A DNA stretch of 64,000 nucleotides from Alphaproteobacteria bacterium HT1-32 (GTDB taxonomy: Bacteria; Pseudomonadota; Alphaproteobacteria; Rhodospirillales; HT1-32). Within the stretch, counting starts at the first letter, position 1; each line of letters starts with the position of its first letter. The position numbers and the translations under genes were made by a program. The stretch covers positions 640,469-704,468 of the forward strand of contig WJPL01000001.1 of the NCBI GenBank assembly GCA_009649675.1, read 5' to 3'. The notes below the pieces were generated by a model, which searched no databases, was not told the DNA's origin, and saw only the letters and a list, made by a program, of their open reading frames with translations. Shown here piece by piece: positions 1 to 9,381 of this stretch.

Positions 1-778
1 TATCGACAGTGCCCTGTCAGCGGCAGTCGCTGTTGATGCACTGGGCGCAGACCGGGTGCATTGCGTGATGATGCCCTCCCCCTATACCAGTCAGGACAGT
101 CTGGATGATGCGGCAGAGGTTGCCCGTCTGCTTGGCACGAAACTGGACAGCATCAGCATTGAGCCGGCCATGGCCGCCTTTGGCGAAATGCTGGCACCGT
201 CCTTTGAAGACACCCAAAGCGGCGTGGCGGAAGAAAACATCCAGTCGCGGACCCGTGGCCTGATTCTGATGGCACTGTCGAACAAGCATGGTGCCATGCT
301 GCTGACCACCGGTAACAAGTCGGAAATGTCGGTCGGCTATGCGACGCTGTATGGTGATATGTGTGGCGGCTATTCCGTGCTGAAGGATGTCTACAAGACA
401 GATGTCTTTGCCCTGTCGGAATGGCGCAATGCCCATGTCCCGGCCGGCGCGCTCGGCCCCGATGGCCCGGCCATGCCGGAACGGGTTATCACCAAGCCCC
501 CTTCGGCAGAACTGAAGCCGGACCAGACCGATCAGGACACCCTGCCGCCTTATGATATCCTCGACGGTATCCTTGAGGCACTGGTGGAAGAAGAACAGTC
601 GGTCGAATCCTGTATCGCGAGCGGCTATGACGAAGCCGTAGTGCGCCGTATCTGGCGTATGCTTGACCGGGCGGAATACAAACGCCGCCAGGCCCCGCCG
701 GGGGTCAAGGTCACTACCCGGAACTTCGGCCGCGACCGACGCTATCCCATCACCAACGGCTTTACCCGTCACATTTGA
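1..778 (+). CDS. nadE: NAD+ synthetase, C-terminal part (5' end outside window)
   Basis: ATP-dependent amidation of deamido-NAD to NAD+, the last step of NAD synthesis. The reading frame is open from base 2, so the gene starts before the window. The visible part begins inside the SGGIDSAL-type PP-loop of the synthetase domain (IDSALSAAVAVDALG). It continues with the family blocks LLTTGNKSEMSVGYATLYGD and KDVYKTDVFALSEW and the ERVITKPPSAEL segment. The stop is at 776-778. Whether a glutamine-amidase domain precedes it cannot be seen, although most alphaproteobacterial forms have one. The gene is followed by a dispersed inverted repeat and cysS on the same strand. Confidence 0.93.
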   Translation, partial: IDSALSAAVAVDALGADRVHCVMMPSPYTSQDSLDDAAEVARLLGTKLDSISIEPAMAAFGEMLAPSFEDTQSGVAEENIQSRTRGLILMALSNKHGAMLLTTGNKSEMSVGYATLYGDMCGGYSVLKDVYKTDVFALSEWRNAHVPAGALGPDGPAMPERVITKPPSAELKPDQTDQDTLPPYDILDGILEALVEEEQSVESCIASGYDEAVVRRIWRMLDRAEYKRRQAPPGVKVTTRNFGRDRRYPITNGFTRHI

Positions 779-806
779 GACGCAGGCAAGGCCGGTATAT
801 AACCAC

Positions 807-905
807 CCTCATCCTGAACCCGTTCAGGATCTTGTCCGACTGGCCTGAGCCTGAATGAGCCGCTGCGGCGGAACAACCGGGATCCAGGAACAGGTTCTGG
901 ATGAG
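807..905. repeat. Family A dispersed inverted repeat, degenerate copy
   Basis: The left arm (807-831, CCTCATCCTGAAC...) and right arm (880-905, ...TTCTGGATGAGG) are imperfect inverted copies, so the transcript could fold into a long stem. It fills most of the nadE-cysS gap and ends 24 bases before the cysS start. The same arm sequence recurs at 28417-28512 and 47281-47360. Confidence 0.8.
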
Positions 906-929
906 GAAACCAATTGTGGAATTCGACTG

Positions 930-2303
930 ATGACCCTGACGATTTATGACACCGCCTTGCGCAAGAAGGTTCCGTTTGAGCCGATAGACCCGGCGAATGT
1001 GCGGGTCTATGTCTGTGGTCCGACCGTCTATGATCTGATCCATATCGGCAATGCGCGGCCGCTGGTCATCTTTGATGTCCTGTTCCGGCTGTTGCAGTCA
1101 CAGCACGACCGGGTGACCTATGTCCGGAACATCACCGACGTTGAAGACAAGATCAACGCCCGCGCCCGCGACAACGGCGAAAGTATCCGCGACCTGACCG
1201 AACGTACCGCCGCCCAGTTCCGTCAGGATGCCGCAGACCTTGGCTGCCTGCCGCCGACTGTCGAGCCGCGGGCAACCGAACATATCGCGCAGATGATCGA
1301 CATCATCTCGTCCCTGATCGCCAATGGTCATGCCTATGAGAAAGACGGTCATGTGCTGTTCAATGTGCCTTCCTGGGATGACTATGGCCGCTTCGCCAAC
1401 CGGGACCGCGACGAGATGATTGCCGGCTCCCGCGTCGAAGTTGCCCCCTACAAGAAAGACCCTGCCGACTTTGTGCTGTGGAAACCCTCGCTCGGGGATG
1501 ATCCGGGCTGGGACAGCCCCTGGGGATTTGGCCGGCCCGGCTGGCATATCGAATGCTCGGCCATGAGCCGCGAGCATCTCGGTGTTGATTTCGACATTCA
1601 TGGCGGCGGACAGGATCTGATCTTCCCGCATCATCAGAACGAAGTGGCGCAAAGCCTTTGCGCCGCGCCCGGCAGTCGTTTCGCCAAATACTGGATGCAT
1701 AACGGCTATCTGATGAGCGAAGGCGAGAAGATGTCGAAAAGCCTCGGCAACTTCTACACCGTCCGCGACCTGCTCGACGAATTTCCCGGCGAGGCCCTCC
1801 GACTGGTCATCCTGCAGACCCAGTATCGTCAGCCGCTCGATTTCTCGAAGGATAAATGCCGCGAGGCGAAGATCACGCTCGACCGCTTCTATACGGCGCT
1901 GCGGGCCACATCGGATGCCGCCGGAGCAACGGCAGAACCGGACGCTCACCTGCTGGAGGCGCTGGCCGACGACCTCAATTCACCGCTGGCCCTGAGCCAT
2001 CTGCATGCGGCATTGCGCAGTCTGAACACGACAGAAGACAAGGCAGAGGCACGGGCGCATCTGCTCGCGGCCGGTGCCGTGCTTGGCCTGTTACAGCAGG
2101 ATCCGGAAGACTGGTTCCGCTGGACGGCAAAGGGATCGGACGATGTGGATGAGGCTGAAATCGAAGAACTGATTGCTGCCCGCGCGGAAGCCCGGAAGGC
2201 CCGCGATTTTGCCGGAGCGGATCGCATTCGTGACGATCTGGCTGCCCGCGGCATCATTCTGGAAGACGCCGCCGGCCAGACCACCTGGAAACGGGCCGGT
2301 TAA
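930..2303 (+). CDS. cysS: Cysteinyl-tRNA synthetase
   Basis: Class I aminoacyl-tRNA synthetase charging tRNA-Cys, 457 aa from the chosen start. The start at 930 gives the canonical N-terminus [18 protein letters not shown]. An in-frame ATG at 855 would add 25 residues encoded inside the dispersed repeat, so I rejected it. Visible blocks are [18 protein letters not shown] (zinc-ligand Cys and the HIGH-type HIGN motif), the [13 protein letters not shown] zinc region, [14 protein letters not shown], and the KMSKS loop [10 protein letters not shown]. The C-terminal DALR/anticodon-binding region has the usual length. A terminator separates it from the convergent gshB. Confidence 0.97.
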   Translation: MTLTIYDTALRKKVPFEPIDPANVRVYVCGPTVYDLIHIGNARPLVIFDVLFRLLQSQHDRVTYVRNITDVEDKINARARDNGESIRDLTERTAAQFRQDAADLGCLPPTVEPRATEHIAQMIDIISSLIANGHAYEKDGHVLFNVPSWDDYGRFANRDRDEMIAGSRVEVAPYKKDPADFVLWKPSLGDDPGWDSPWGFGRPGWHIECSAMSREHLGVDFDIHGGGQDLIFPHHQNEVAQSLCAAPGSRFAKYWMHNGYLMSEGEKMSKSLGNFYTVRDLLDEFPGEALRLVILQTQYRQPLDFSKDKCREAKITLDRFYTALRATSDAAGATAEPDAHLLEALADDLNSPLALSHLHAALRSLNTTEDKAEARAHLLAAGAVLGLLQQDPEDWFRWTAKGSDDVDEAEIEELIAARAEARKARDFAGADRIRDDLAARGIILEDAAGQTTWKRAG

Positions 2304-2324
2304 TCAGGACCGCTCACGGGAACA

Positions 2325-2352
2325 GCGGCGGAACCCGTACCGGTTCCGCCGC
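2325..2352. terminator. Bidirectional hairpin between cysS and gshB
   Basis: A perfect 11-bp inverted repeat (GCGGCGGAACC, loop of 6, GGTTCCGCCGC) sits between the convergent stops of cysS (2303) and gshB (2361). The T-tract is weak on the plus side (CTCCGTTCTT). It probably serves both genes. Confidence 0.7.
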
Positions 2353-2360
2353 CTCCGTTC

Positions 2361-3299
2361 TTACAGCCGTCGTTCGATGGCGTTCCAGACCAGCGCCGAC
2401 AGATCAACATTGTCATATCGGTCGATTTCCTGAATGCCGGTCGGTGAGGTCACATTGATCTCGGTCAGATTGCCGCCGATCACATCAATGCCGACAAAAA
2501 TCTGCCCCTGTTCCCGCAGGACCGGGCCGATAGCTTCACAGATTTCCCTGTCACGTTTGCTCAGTCCGGCCTGAACCGGCCGGCCACCAACATGCATGTT
2601 TGAACGTGCCTCACCTTCTGCCGGGATACGGTCGATCGCACCAACCGCCTCCCCGTCAACCAGAATGATGCGCTTGTCGCCCTTACGGACATCCGGCAGA
2701 TACTGCTGGGCCATTACCGGCTCGCGGGAGTTGCCTTCAAACATTTCCAGCAGGGAAATCAGGTTCTCGTCACCCGGTTTCAGGTGGAACACTCCGGCCC
2801 CGCCATTCCCGAACAACGGCTTGACGATGATGTCCTTGTATTCCTCACGGAACGCAATGATGTCGGCGCGGTTGCGGCTGATCAGCGTCGGCGGCATCAA
2901 CTCCGGGAACAGGGTTACGAACAGTTTCTCCGGTGCATTTCGAACCGACACCGGGTCGTTGACCACCAGTGTTTTCGGATGGATATGCTCAAGAATATGG
3001 GTCGCCGTGATGTAGGACATGTCGAACGGCGGATCCTGACGCATCAGGATGACATCGAAGGTCGACAGATCGACAATCTCAGTCTCGCCCAGACTGTAAT
3101 GATTGCCCGCCTCCCGGCGGAGCGTCATCGCCTGACCGCGTGCGGTAACCTTGCCATCCCGCCAGGAGATGTCGAAAGGATGGTAATGAAACAGCGAATA
3201 GCCGCGCTTCTGCGCTTCGAGAGCCAGAGCGAAAGTGGAATCGCCGTTGATATCGACGGTCCAGATAGGGTCCATCTGGATGGCGACGGATTTTGTCAT
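2361..3299 (-). CDS. gshB: Glutathione synthetase
   Basis: ATP-grasp ligase joining glycine to gamma-glutamylcysteine, the second step of glutathione synthesis; cytoplasmic. 312 aa, the normal family length. It starts [21 protein letters not shown], where MDPI and the following residues are the conserved N-terminal block of prokaryotic GshB. Later come the [20 protein letters not shown] block, the ATP-grasp segment [14 protein letters not shown] and the C-terminal [21 protein letters not shown] motif. A SirB1-type gene lies 32 nt upstream on the same strand, so the two may be co-transcribed. Confidence 0.97.
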   Translation of the reverse strand: MTKSVAIQMDPIWTVDINGDSTFALALEAQKRGYSLFHYHPFDISWRDGKVTARGQAMTLRREAGNHYSLGETEIVDLSTFDVILMRQDPPFDMSYITATHILEHIHPKTLVVNDPVSVRNAPEKLFVTLFPELMPPTLISRNRADIIAFREEYKDIIVKPLFGNGGAGVFHLKPGDENLISLLEMFEGNSREPVMAQQYLPDVRKGDKRIILVDGEAVGAIDRIPAEGEARSNMHVGGRPVQAGLSKRDREICEAIGPVLREQGQIFVGIDVIGGNLTEINVTSPTGIQEIDRYDNVDLSALVWNAIERRL

Positions 3300-3331
3300 T
3301 TGGGTTCAAGCCTTACCGGTGGTGTTACCGG

Positions 3332-4168
3332 TTAATGTAGCCGCGCCCGCAATTCGTGCAAGAGAACCGATGCCCGATAGCGTGCATCATCCGTATCAAC
3401 CCGCAGCAGATAGCATTCCAGCGAGGCAATCGCGGAGGGAATATCGCCGACGCGGGCCTGCATCAGTCCGGCTTCACGCCAGAGCGTCTGCTCATCCGGC
3501 GCGAAAGCCAGCATGCTCTGCACTACCTTCAGGGCTTCCTCAATATGCCCGTTCTGCAACAGTCGCAGTTTCACATTGTTCTGCAGCCGCAGCAGGATCT
3601 GCCGGTCATCAACGGTACGGTAATGGTCGGGGTGCAGTTCAGCCCCCGGCCCGGACAGAGCCTTCAGCAGGTTCCGCAGATCGGGTGTGCGCAGCAGCTT
3701 GCCGCCATTGAACGGGTCGACAATCAGGCGTTCTCCGTCTTTTTCGACGCGAACCAGAAAATGACCCGGGAAATTCAGCCCCGCCGCCTGATATCCGGCG
3801 CCCCGTGCCGCATGGATATAAAGGATCCCCAGAGATACGGGCAGACCGCATTTGCGGTCCATGACGCGCATCAGATTGGCGTTCTGCAGATCATCATAGG
3901 TACGTTCATCACCCCGGTAATTTTCTTCACGGAACAGAACATCATTTACAGCGGCGATAACCTGAACGGCGCCCGGATCATCATTGCTCTGAAGCTGTTC
4001 ACCGGTGCGGGCTGCCAGATGGTCGAGCAGACGACGGTAGCGATCCAGTCCGACACCCGGCCGGTCCAGCGCAGCCAGCAGCAAAGCAGCCTCGCCAAGG
4101 TCAAAGCGGACGCCGTCACCGGCGGCAAAGGCACCAAGTGCCTCATGTATCTGTATGCTGTCGGTCAC
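3332..4168 (-). CDS. SirB1/transglutaminase-like family protein
   Basis: 278 aa. The N-terminal two thirds match the SirB1/YchA transglutaminase-like fold: NDVLFREENYRGDERTYDD, RKCGLPVSLGILYIHAARGAGY and NFPGHFLVRVE are its typical blocks, with Cys, His and Asp in positions resembling the transglutaminase triad. The C-terminal part, about residues 185-275, looks like TPR-type helical repeats (RLLQNGHIEEALKVVQSML, then ALWREAGLMQARVGD-type segments). Its biochemical activity is not established in the family. The start overlaps the stop of the upstream dolP-like gene by 4 nt, which suggests coupled translation. Confidence 0.8.
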   Translation of the reverse strand: MTDSIQIHEALGAFAAGDGVRFDLGEAALLLAALDRPGVGLDRYRRLLDHLAARTGEQLQSNDDPGAVQVIAAVNDVLFREENYRGDERTYDDLQNANLMRVMDRKCGLPVSLGILYIHAARGAGYQAAGLNFPGHFLVRVEKDGERLIVDPFNGGKLLRTPDLRNLLKALSGPGAELHPDHYRTVDDRQILLRLQNNVKLRLLQNGHIEEALKVVQSMLAFAPDEQTLWREAGLMQARVGDIPSAIASLECYLLRVDTDDARYRASVLLHELRARLH

Positions 4169-4797
4169 TGGGCCGTTCGCTCGGCAGACTGTGTGCCCCG
4201 TGGCAGGCTGATATGATTGACGACCTTCGTCACCCCTTCAATGTTCCGGGCGTGATTGAGGGCAACATCCAGTTCCTTCTGCGACCGGCCTATGCCGAAC
4301 AGATAAACCACACCATTCACCGTTTCGATCGTATAGTTGATATTGCGGACATCACGGTCGAACAGCAGCTTCGTTTCAAGCTGGGTGCTGATCCAGCCAT
4401 CCTTTGCGGAATCCAGCATGCTGAAATCCTCGACAACCTGCGTCTCGTTGATGACCTCGCGCACGCCATTGACCTTCCAGACCAGCGCGCCGGCGGCATC
4501 CCGCTTTTCCGTTTTGTCGACAACGCCGGTAACCAGAACCCGGCCGTCATGAACTTCGCGTGAAAGTTTTGCGACCATCACATGGTCGTATTTGAACCAC
4601 TGATCGAAGATATCCAGCGAAATTCTGGAATCAGTCGCTGCGGTTTCAATGCCGCGTTCCTGCTGGGAATACACACCTGCTGTGGCACCAACCCCCAGCG
4701 CCGCACCAATCGGTGTGCAGGCAGTGGCCAGCGACAGCATCAGGAACGAAAATCCGGCTTTTGCAAAACAGTCCGCCCGGAGCATCAGATGTTTCAT
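4165..4797 (-). CDS. dolP: BON-domain outer-membrane lipoprotein, DolP-like
   Basis: 210 aa. The N-terminal signal ends in a lipobox (LSLATAC, Cys about residue 27), so it is probably lipidated and anchored in the outer membrane. Two BON domains follow, about residues 55-120 (DGRVLVTGVVDKTEKRDAA) and 130-200 (NGVVYLFGIGRSQKELDVAL). DolP (YraP) in enterobacteria has the same architecture and supports outer-membrane integrity. The gene order here, rsmI-yraN-BON lipoprotein with lpoA divergent, matches the enterobacterial rsmI-lpoA-yraN-diaA-dolP neighbourhood, which supports the name. The gene symbol is by homology and synteny. Confidence 0.82.
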   Translation of the reverse strand: MKHLMLRADCFAKAGFSFLMLSLATACTPIGAALGVGATAGVYSQQERGIETAATDSRISLDIFDQWFKYDHVMVAKLSREVHDGRVLVTGVVDKTEKRDAAGALVWKVNGVREVINETQVVEDFSMLDSAKDGWISTQLETKLLFDRDVRNINYTIETVNGVVYLFGIGRSQKELDVALNHARNIEGVTKVVNHISLPRGTQSAERTAQ

Positions 4798-4821
4798 TTC
4801 ATTAAGACCCTGAATCGTTGA

Positions 4822-5208
4822 TCATGGCAGCCGGTTTTTACCAGTTTCCGGCTGAAACGCGGCGACGGTATGGCAAGGCCACCCCAGTTCAGCAGTCAGA
4901 ATGACGTCAAAGCGTAAACAAAATGCTGCGAAATCCGGGTGACCGGAAATAAACCAGCCTGCGGCCCGGATGATGCGCTGCTGCTGACGCGGGCTGACCG
5001 CCGCAAGCCCGACCGCCGGGTCGGTTCTGTGTTTGACCTCGACGAAGGCCAGCAGCCTGCCCCGGCGTGCGATGATATCGATCTCCCCGGCTGGCGTCCG
5101 GCATCTGCGGGCAAGAATGCGATACCCCTTGAAACGCAGAAACCAGGCGGCGATCCACTCTGCCCGCCGTCCAGCCCGTTCCGAGCGCCGGCGGCTACGC
5201 CGGCTCAC
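4822..5208 (-). CDS. yraN: YraN family (UPF0102) nuclease-fold protein
   Basis: 128 aa, the normal size for this family. It shows the signature of the Holliday-junction-resolvase-like fold: GRRAEWIAAWFLRFKGY near the N-terminus, then GEIDIIARRG and FVEVKHR, which carry the acidic and Lys residues of the PD-(D/E)XK-like core. The cellular role is unknown in the family. Its start overlaps the stop of rsmI by 4 nt, so the two are translationally coupled, as in many proteobacteria. Confidence 0.9.
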   Translation of the reverse strand: MSRRSRRRSERAGRRAEWIAAWFLRFKGYRILARRCRTPAGEIDIIARRGRLLAFVEVKHRTDPAVGLAAVSPRQQQRIIRAAGWFISGHPDFAAFCLRFDVILTAELGWPCHTVAAFQPETGKNRLP

Positions 5209-6074
5209 CGGCCTTTCTGCAGATCCAGCGCCCGGCGATAGACTTCCTTGCGGGGCAGACCTGTCAGCTCCACCACTTCATCAACCGCATCCCGCAAACT
5301 GGCAGAACCCAGCGCTTCGGTCAGGGCTTCATCAAGATCAATGACGTCTGTCGTATCGTCCGCGACGGGCGGTCCGACAACCACAACGATCTCTCCCTTC
5401 GGCGGCCCCTCGGAGTCGTAATGGGCAATCAGTTCGTCCAGCGAGCCACGCCGGACCTCTTCAAACTTTTTGGTCAGTTCCCGGGCGACGGCCGCAGAAC
5501 GAGGCCCCAGCGCCTCACGCATGTCGGCAAGCGATGCCGCCAGCCGCCGCGCAGACTCAAAGAATATCAGCGTTGCCGGAACCGCCGCCAGTTCTGCAAA
5601 CCAGCTGATCCGGGCATTGGTCTTCGACGGGGCAAATCCGGCAAACAGAAACCGGTCACTGGGCAGGCCGGACAAGGCCAGTGCCGTGGTTGGTGCAGAA
5701 GCACCCGGCAGGACCGTTACATTAAGGCCACGTTCCACCGCCTCACCGACCAGCCGGTATCCGGGGTCCGAGACCAGCGGCATGCCGGCATCACTGACCA
5801 GCGCCAATGCCTCCCCAGCTTCAAGCCGGGCCATCAGCTTCGGACGGACGGCCTGGGCATTATGTTCATGATAGGCCTGCATCGGCCGCTTCAGGCCATG
5901 CAATGTGAACAGTTTGCCGGTGACGCGGGTGTCCTCGCACACCACCAGATCGGCAGCGCCCAGCACTTCCAGCGCCCGCAGGGTGATGTCTGCCGCGTTC
6001 CCGATCGGGGTCGCGACAATATACAGGCCGGGATCAATGGACCGGGTTGCATCAGTTTTATCAGCTCTGGCCAT
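5205..6074 (-). CDS. rsmI: 16S rRNA 2'-O-ribose C1402 methyltransferase
   Basis: Methylates the 2'-O of C1402 in 16S rRNA using SAM. Tetrapyrrole-methylase fold: GLYIVATPIGNAADITLRALE at the N-terminus, DLVVCEDTRVTGKL, YHEHNAQ, ALVSDAGMPLVSDPGYRLV, and TVLPGASAPTTALALSGLPSDRFLFAGF. I chose ATG 6074 (289 aa, AAGGA upstream). ATG 6107 would add 11 residues and is also possible; the far-upstream start at 6161 would run into the lpoA start region and is unlikely. It is the first gene of the rsmI-yraN-dolP-sirB1-gshB run. Confidence 0.93.
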   Translation of the reverse strand: MARADKTDATRSIDPGLYIVATPIGNAADITLRALEVLGAADLVVCEDTRVTGKLFTLHGLKRPMQAYHEHNAQAVRPKLMARLEAGEALALVSDAGMPLVSDPGYRLVGEAVERGLNVTVLPGASAPTTALALSGLPSDRFLFAGFAPSKTNARISWFAELAAVPATLIFFESARRLAASLADMREALGPRSAAVARELTKKFEEVRRGSLDELIAHYDSEGPPKGEIVVVVGPPVADDTTDVIDLDEALTEALGSASLRDAVDEVVELTGLPRKEVYRRALDLQKGR

Positions 6075-6155
6075 AATTTCGCCCTGTCCTTCCGGTTTAC
6101 TTCCCATAACGCCATCGCTACCTTGCATCCGCCCGTGAACCAGGAGGGATTGCCC

Positions 6156-7616
6156 GTGCATCGCAGGTCTTTCCGACAGCCAGCTTATTCCGGCCTCAGA
6201 GCCGGTTTTATCCTCGCCGCCCTTAGTCTTGGGTTAATGGCCTGTGCTGCCCGGGATAACGGGCGCATTCCCGAAGGCGACGCCATTGCCAAACCGACTG
6301 CCCCGGCAACGCCCGGAGATACGGGTGCCACGACCGGGACACCAGAGCAAGCCGGTCGTCCGCGTGGCGGCTATCAGGTCCCTGAAGGTTTCGACTCGCG
6401 GCTGGACGCAACCCCGGACAGCACGTCACCCGAAACCCCGCAACCACCGACAACTTTTATCGACAGCAGCGACGAGGGCAAGGTTCGTGTCGCCCTGCTG
6501 CTGCCGCTGAGCGGCGATGCGGAGACCATTGGCAAGGCAATGATGAACATTGCAACGCTGGCCGTCTTCGACCTCGCGGATGACCGCTTTGATCTGCGCC
6601 CGCTGGATACACAGGGCACACCGGCTGGCGCGCGGGCTGCCGCCGAACGCGCCGTCTCGGAAGGTGCCCAGCTGATTCTCGGTCCCCTGTTTTCAGCCTC
6701 CTTTGCGGCTGTCACGCCGGTTGCGCGGGCCGCCGGTATCAATGTCATCGGTTTTACCAATGATCTGAATGTTGCCGGACCGGGTGCCTATGTCATGGGC
6801 TTCACCCCGGAGCAGCAGATTGACCGGGTTGTCGCCGCCGGACTGGAAAGCGGTGCCCAACGCTATGCTGCCCTGCTGCCAAGCAACGCCTATGGCCAGC
6901 GCATCGCGCAATCACTGCGGTCAGCCATTGCCTATCGTGGTGGCGAAACCGGCGATATCGTTTTCTATGACCCTGCCGCCGAGGATATCAGTGGCATCGT
7001 CCGCCAACTGGCAGATTACGACCAGCGCGCCGCAGAACTGAAGAAACAACGCCGGGAACTGGCCGGGAAAACCGATTCCCTGTCAAAATCGGTCCTGAGA
7101 CGGCTGGAGAATCTGGATACGGTCGGTGATCCGGATTTCGATGCCATCATTCTGGCAGAAGGCGGCGGTCGCCAGCGGGCCATTGCGGCGCTGCTGCCCT
7201 TCTATGACATTGATCCGGGCCGGGTCCGGGTGATGGGCACTTTCCTGTGGGATCAGGATCCGTCGATCGGCACTGAGCCGGCACTTACCGGCGGCTGGTT
7301 TGCCGCACCTGAACCGGCAGGCCGTGAAGACATCTGGCGGAGCTATCGCAGTGTTTTTGGCACCACGCCGCCGCGTCTGGCCTCTCTGGCTTATGACGCC
7401 GCCGCACTGGCCGCTGTTCTGGCCCAGGGCGAGGGCGGTCCCAGATTCGACAGCGAAACCCTGACCACCCCGACCGGGTTTCAGGGCACAGACGGACTGT
7501 TCCGGTTCCGCCCGGATGGCCAGTCAGAGCGCGGTCTGGCCGTTCTCGAACTGACGCGGGCCCAGCCAACGGTCGTCTCGCCCGCCCCGCGTACCTTCAG
7601 TGATGCCATAAATTAA
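6156..7616 (+). CDS. lpoA: Penicillin-binding-protein activator lipoprotein (LpoA/LppC-like)
   Basis: 486 aa from GTG 6156, which has an AGGAGG Shine-Dalgarno at 6142-6147 with an 8-nt spacer. The frame is open much further upstream, but that stretch lies antisense to rsmI and is not coding. The signal peptide ends in a lipobox (LGLMAC). After a Pro/Thr-rich linker, a periplasmic-binding-protein type I domain runs from about residue 105 (VRVALLLPLSGDAETIGKAM) to the end, with repeated RVVAAGLESGAQRYAALLPSNAYGQR and DFDAIILAEGGGRQRAIAALLPFYDI blocks. In gammaproteobacteria LpoA activates PBP1a from the outer membrane. The TPR domain of that protein is absent here, as in other alphaproteobacterial members. 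Confidence 0.85.
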   Translation: MHRRSFRQPAYSGLRAGFILAALSLGLMACAARDNGRIPEGDAIAKPTAPATPGDTGATTGTPEQAGRPRGGYQVPEGFDSRLDATPDSTSPETPQPPTTFIDSSDEGKVRVALLLPLSGDAETIGKAMMNIATLAVFDLADDRFDLRPLDTQGTPAGARAAAERAVSEGAQLILGPLFSASFAAVTPVARAAGINVIGFTNDLNVAGPGAYVMGFTPEQQIDRVVAAGLESGAQRYAALLPSNAYGQRIAQSLRSAIAYRGGETGDIVFYDPAAEDISGIVRQLADYDQRAAELKKQRRELAGKTDSLSKSVLRRLENLDTVGDPDFDAIILAEGGGRQRAIAALLPFYDIDPGRVRVMGTFLWDQDPSIGTEPALTGGWFAAPEPAGREDIWRSYRSVFGTTPPRLASLAYDAAALAAVLAQGEGGPRFDSETLTTPTGFQGTDGLFRFRPDGQSERGLAVLELTRAQPTVVSPAPRTFSDAIN

Positions 7617-7777
7617 CGGGCGAAACCGGCACTTGCATAACAAAAACGAATACCCTCCTGAAAAATTGGTATTTGTTGTAATACGATAAACAGCGTTAAC
7701 CTCTCTTCGTGGCTGGCAGTCTGTCCGTGTTCTGCGGCGAAACTGCTTTAGCCTGATCATTTTGAGGGAGAGTTTCT

Positions 7778-8770
7778 ATGCGCATGAAAACAGCCTTGGT
7801 TTCATTCATTGCCGCTGCCACGCTTGGTGCCGTTACGGCCAGTGCGGCAGACATCACCATGCGGCTGCACACGCTGGTCAAGTCGCCGCATCCGTACAAC
7901 GACATGGCGGATTCTTTCAAGAAAGAGGTCGAGGCCAAAAGCGGCGGTTCGCTCAAGGTTAAAATCTTTGATTCCGGCACGCTCGGTAAAGACCCGGCTG
8001 TTCTTGGCGAAATGAAGCTGGGCACGGTCGATCTGATTATCGGCTCCAGCAGTAACGCCGTGAAGCAGGTTCCGGAATTTCAGGTCTTCAGCCTGCCGTA
8101 TCTCTATCCCGGCTTTGACTCGCTGATGAAGTCCGTTGCCCCCGGATCACCGGTGTTTGAATATTATGAAACGGTTTATGCAAACCGTGATCTCGGCATC
8201 AAGCTGCTGTCCATGGGCGCTTCCGGCAACCGTCACATGTCGAACGCCAAGGGCCCGGTGAACAGCGTTGCCGATATTCAGGGCATGAAAATGCGCACCC
8301 CGCCGTCACCGATGATTGCGAAAACATGGGAAGCGCTTGGCACACAGCCGGTATCCGTCGCCTGGACGGAACTCTACGCTGCCATTCAGACCGGTGTTGC
8401 CGATGGTCTGGAAAGCTCGATTGCCGGTTACAAGGGCTCCAAGCTCTATGAAGTTGCCCCTTATCTGGCACTGACGGGTCATACCATTCAGGTCAATCAT
8501 TTCTCGGTTTCCAGCAAGACCTGGGACAAGCTGTCGGACGAGCAGAAGAAGATCGTCAGTGATGCCGCTATTGCCTCACAGGATTATGGCGTCGCCAAAA
8601 CCCGGGAATATGAAGATGCCTTCATTAAATCCCTGCAATCAGAAAACGGCGTCACCGTTACCCGTCCGGATACAGCAGAGTTCATCTCGAAGCTGTCTGC
8701 GGTACAGGACACGCTGGCAACCGAACTGAAGCTGGCCGAGCCGTTCGCTATTATCAAAGCGAACCGCTGA
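7778..8770 (+). CDS. dctP: TRAP transporter substrate-binding protein (DctP family)
   Basis: 330 aa periplasmic binding protein with a clean Sec signal (residues 1-23, ending SAAD). The start at 7778 has GAGGGAG 7 nt upstream; the ATG two codons further in is less likely. Typical DctP blocks are LHTLVKSPHPYNDMADSFKKEVEAKSGG, VDLIIGSSS, FQVFSLPYLY, GMKMRTPPSPM (the Arg that normally pairs with the ligand carboxylate) and WTELYAAIQTGVADGLE. The substrate is therefore probably a carboxylic acid. It opens the catabolic cluster and is separated from dctQM by a strong terminator-like hairpin. Confidence 0.93.
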   Translation: MRMKTALVSFIAAATLGAVTASAADITMRLHTLVKSPHPYNDMADSFKKEVEAKSGGSLKVKIFDSGTLGKDPAVLGEMKLGTVDLIIGSSSNAVKQVPEFQVFSLPYLYPGFDSLMKSVAPGSPVFEYYETVYANRDLGIKLLSMGASGNRHMSNAKGPVNSVADIQGMKMRTPPSPMIAKTWEALGTQPVSVAWTELYAAIQTGVADGLESSIAGYKGSKLYEVAPYLALTGHTIQVNHFSVSSKTWDKLSDEQKKIVSDAAIASQDYGVAKTREYEDAFIKSLQSENGVTVTRPDTAEFISKLSAVQDTLATELKLAEPFAIIKANR

Positions 8771-8775
8771 ATACC

Positions 8776-8816
8776 TGCTGCCGGGCGCTCCCCATCGCGC
8801 CCGGCAGCATCTTTTT
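8776..8816 (+). terminator. Intrinsic terminator or attenuating hairpin between dctP and dctQ
   Basis: A perfect 13-bp GC-rich inverted repeat (8776-8788 and 8797-8809, loop of 8) is followed by TCTTTTT (8810-8816), a textbook rho-independent terminator on the plus strand. It lies 6 nt after the dctP stop and 56 nt before dctQ. Partial read-through would give excess binding protein over membrane subunits. Confidence 0.85.
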
Positions 8817-8871
8817 GATTACTGAACTGTAAACCGGCGTCCCTCCAGGCGCAGCACAACCGGTGTAGCTG

Positions 8872-9381
8872 ATGATGAATGCCATACGCACACTCAACCG
8901 CAGGCTCGACAAGGCGCTGCAGATGCTGCTCGCGGCGATGTTTGCCTGCATGATTTTCGTGGTCTTTCTGCAGGTCTTCAGCCGCAATGTGCTGGAGGTG
9001 TCGTTCATCGGTATTCTGGATATTGCCCAGTTGCTGTTCTCCTGGAGCATTTTCCTCGGCGCTGCCGTCGCCCTGCGCTGGGATACCCATTACAATCTCG
9101 ACCTGATCCCGGCTCACTGGCACAAGACCAATGTGCTGCTGAAAGCCTTCGGACATTCCGCGTCACTGGTTGTCGTCTATGTTCTCGCCGTTCATGGCTA
9201 TGACTTCACCATCAACAGTTCCAGCCAGGAAATCCCATCGTTACAGATCAGTGGCCTGTGGCTGTTTCTGCCGATCCCGCTTGGCGGTATCGCCATGGGC
9301 CTGTTCCTGATCGAAATGATTCCTGACGAGGTCCGACAACTGCGCGCCGAAAGCGACGCACGCAAGGCAGCCAGTTCATGA
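8872..9381 (+). CDS. dctQ: TRAP transporter small permease (DctQ family)
   Basis: 169 aa membrane protein with four predicted TM segments, roughly residues 17-40, 50-70, 90-112 and 128-150. Family blocks are LLAAMFACMIFVVFLQVFSRNVLEVSFIGILDIAQLLFSW and GAAVALRWDTHYNLDLI, the latter being the typical DctQ segment before TM3. The stop overlaps the dctM start (ATGA at 9378), so the two are coupled. It has no strong Shine-Dalgarno. It partners dctM in Na+-driven uptake with DctP. Confidence 0.9.
   Translation: MMNAIRTLNRRLDKALQMLLAAMFACMIFVVFLQVFSRNVLEVSFIGILDIAQLLFSWSIFLGAAVALRWDTHYNLDLIPAHWHKTNVLLKAFGHSASLVVVYVLAVHGYDFTINSSSQEIPSLQISGLWLFLPIPLGGIAMGLFLIEMIPDEVRQLRAESDARKAASS

Noticed and set aside
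5421-6155. Long plus-strand frame continuing upstream of the lpoA-like gene
   Set aside because: It lies fully antisense to rsmI, whose protein families and blocks are clear. The GTG at 6156 with AGGAGG at 6142-6147 gives the normal lipoprotein start.
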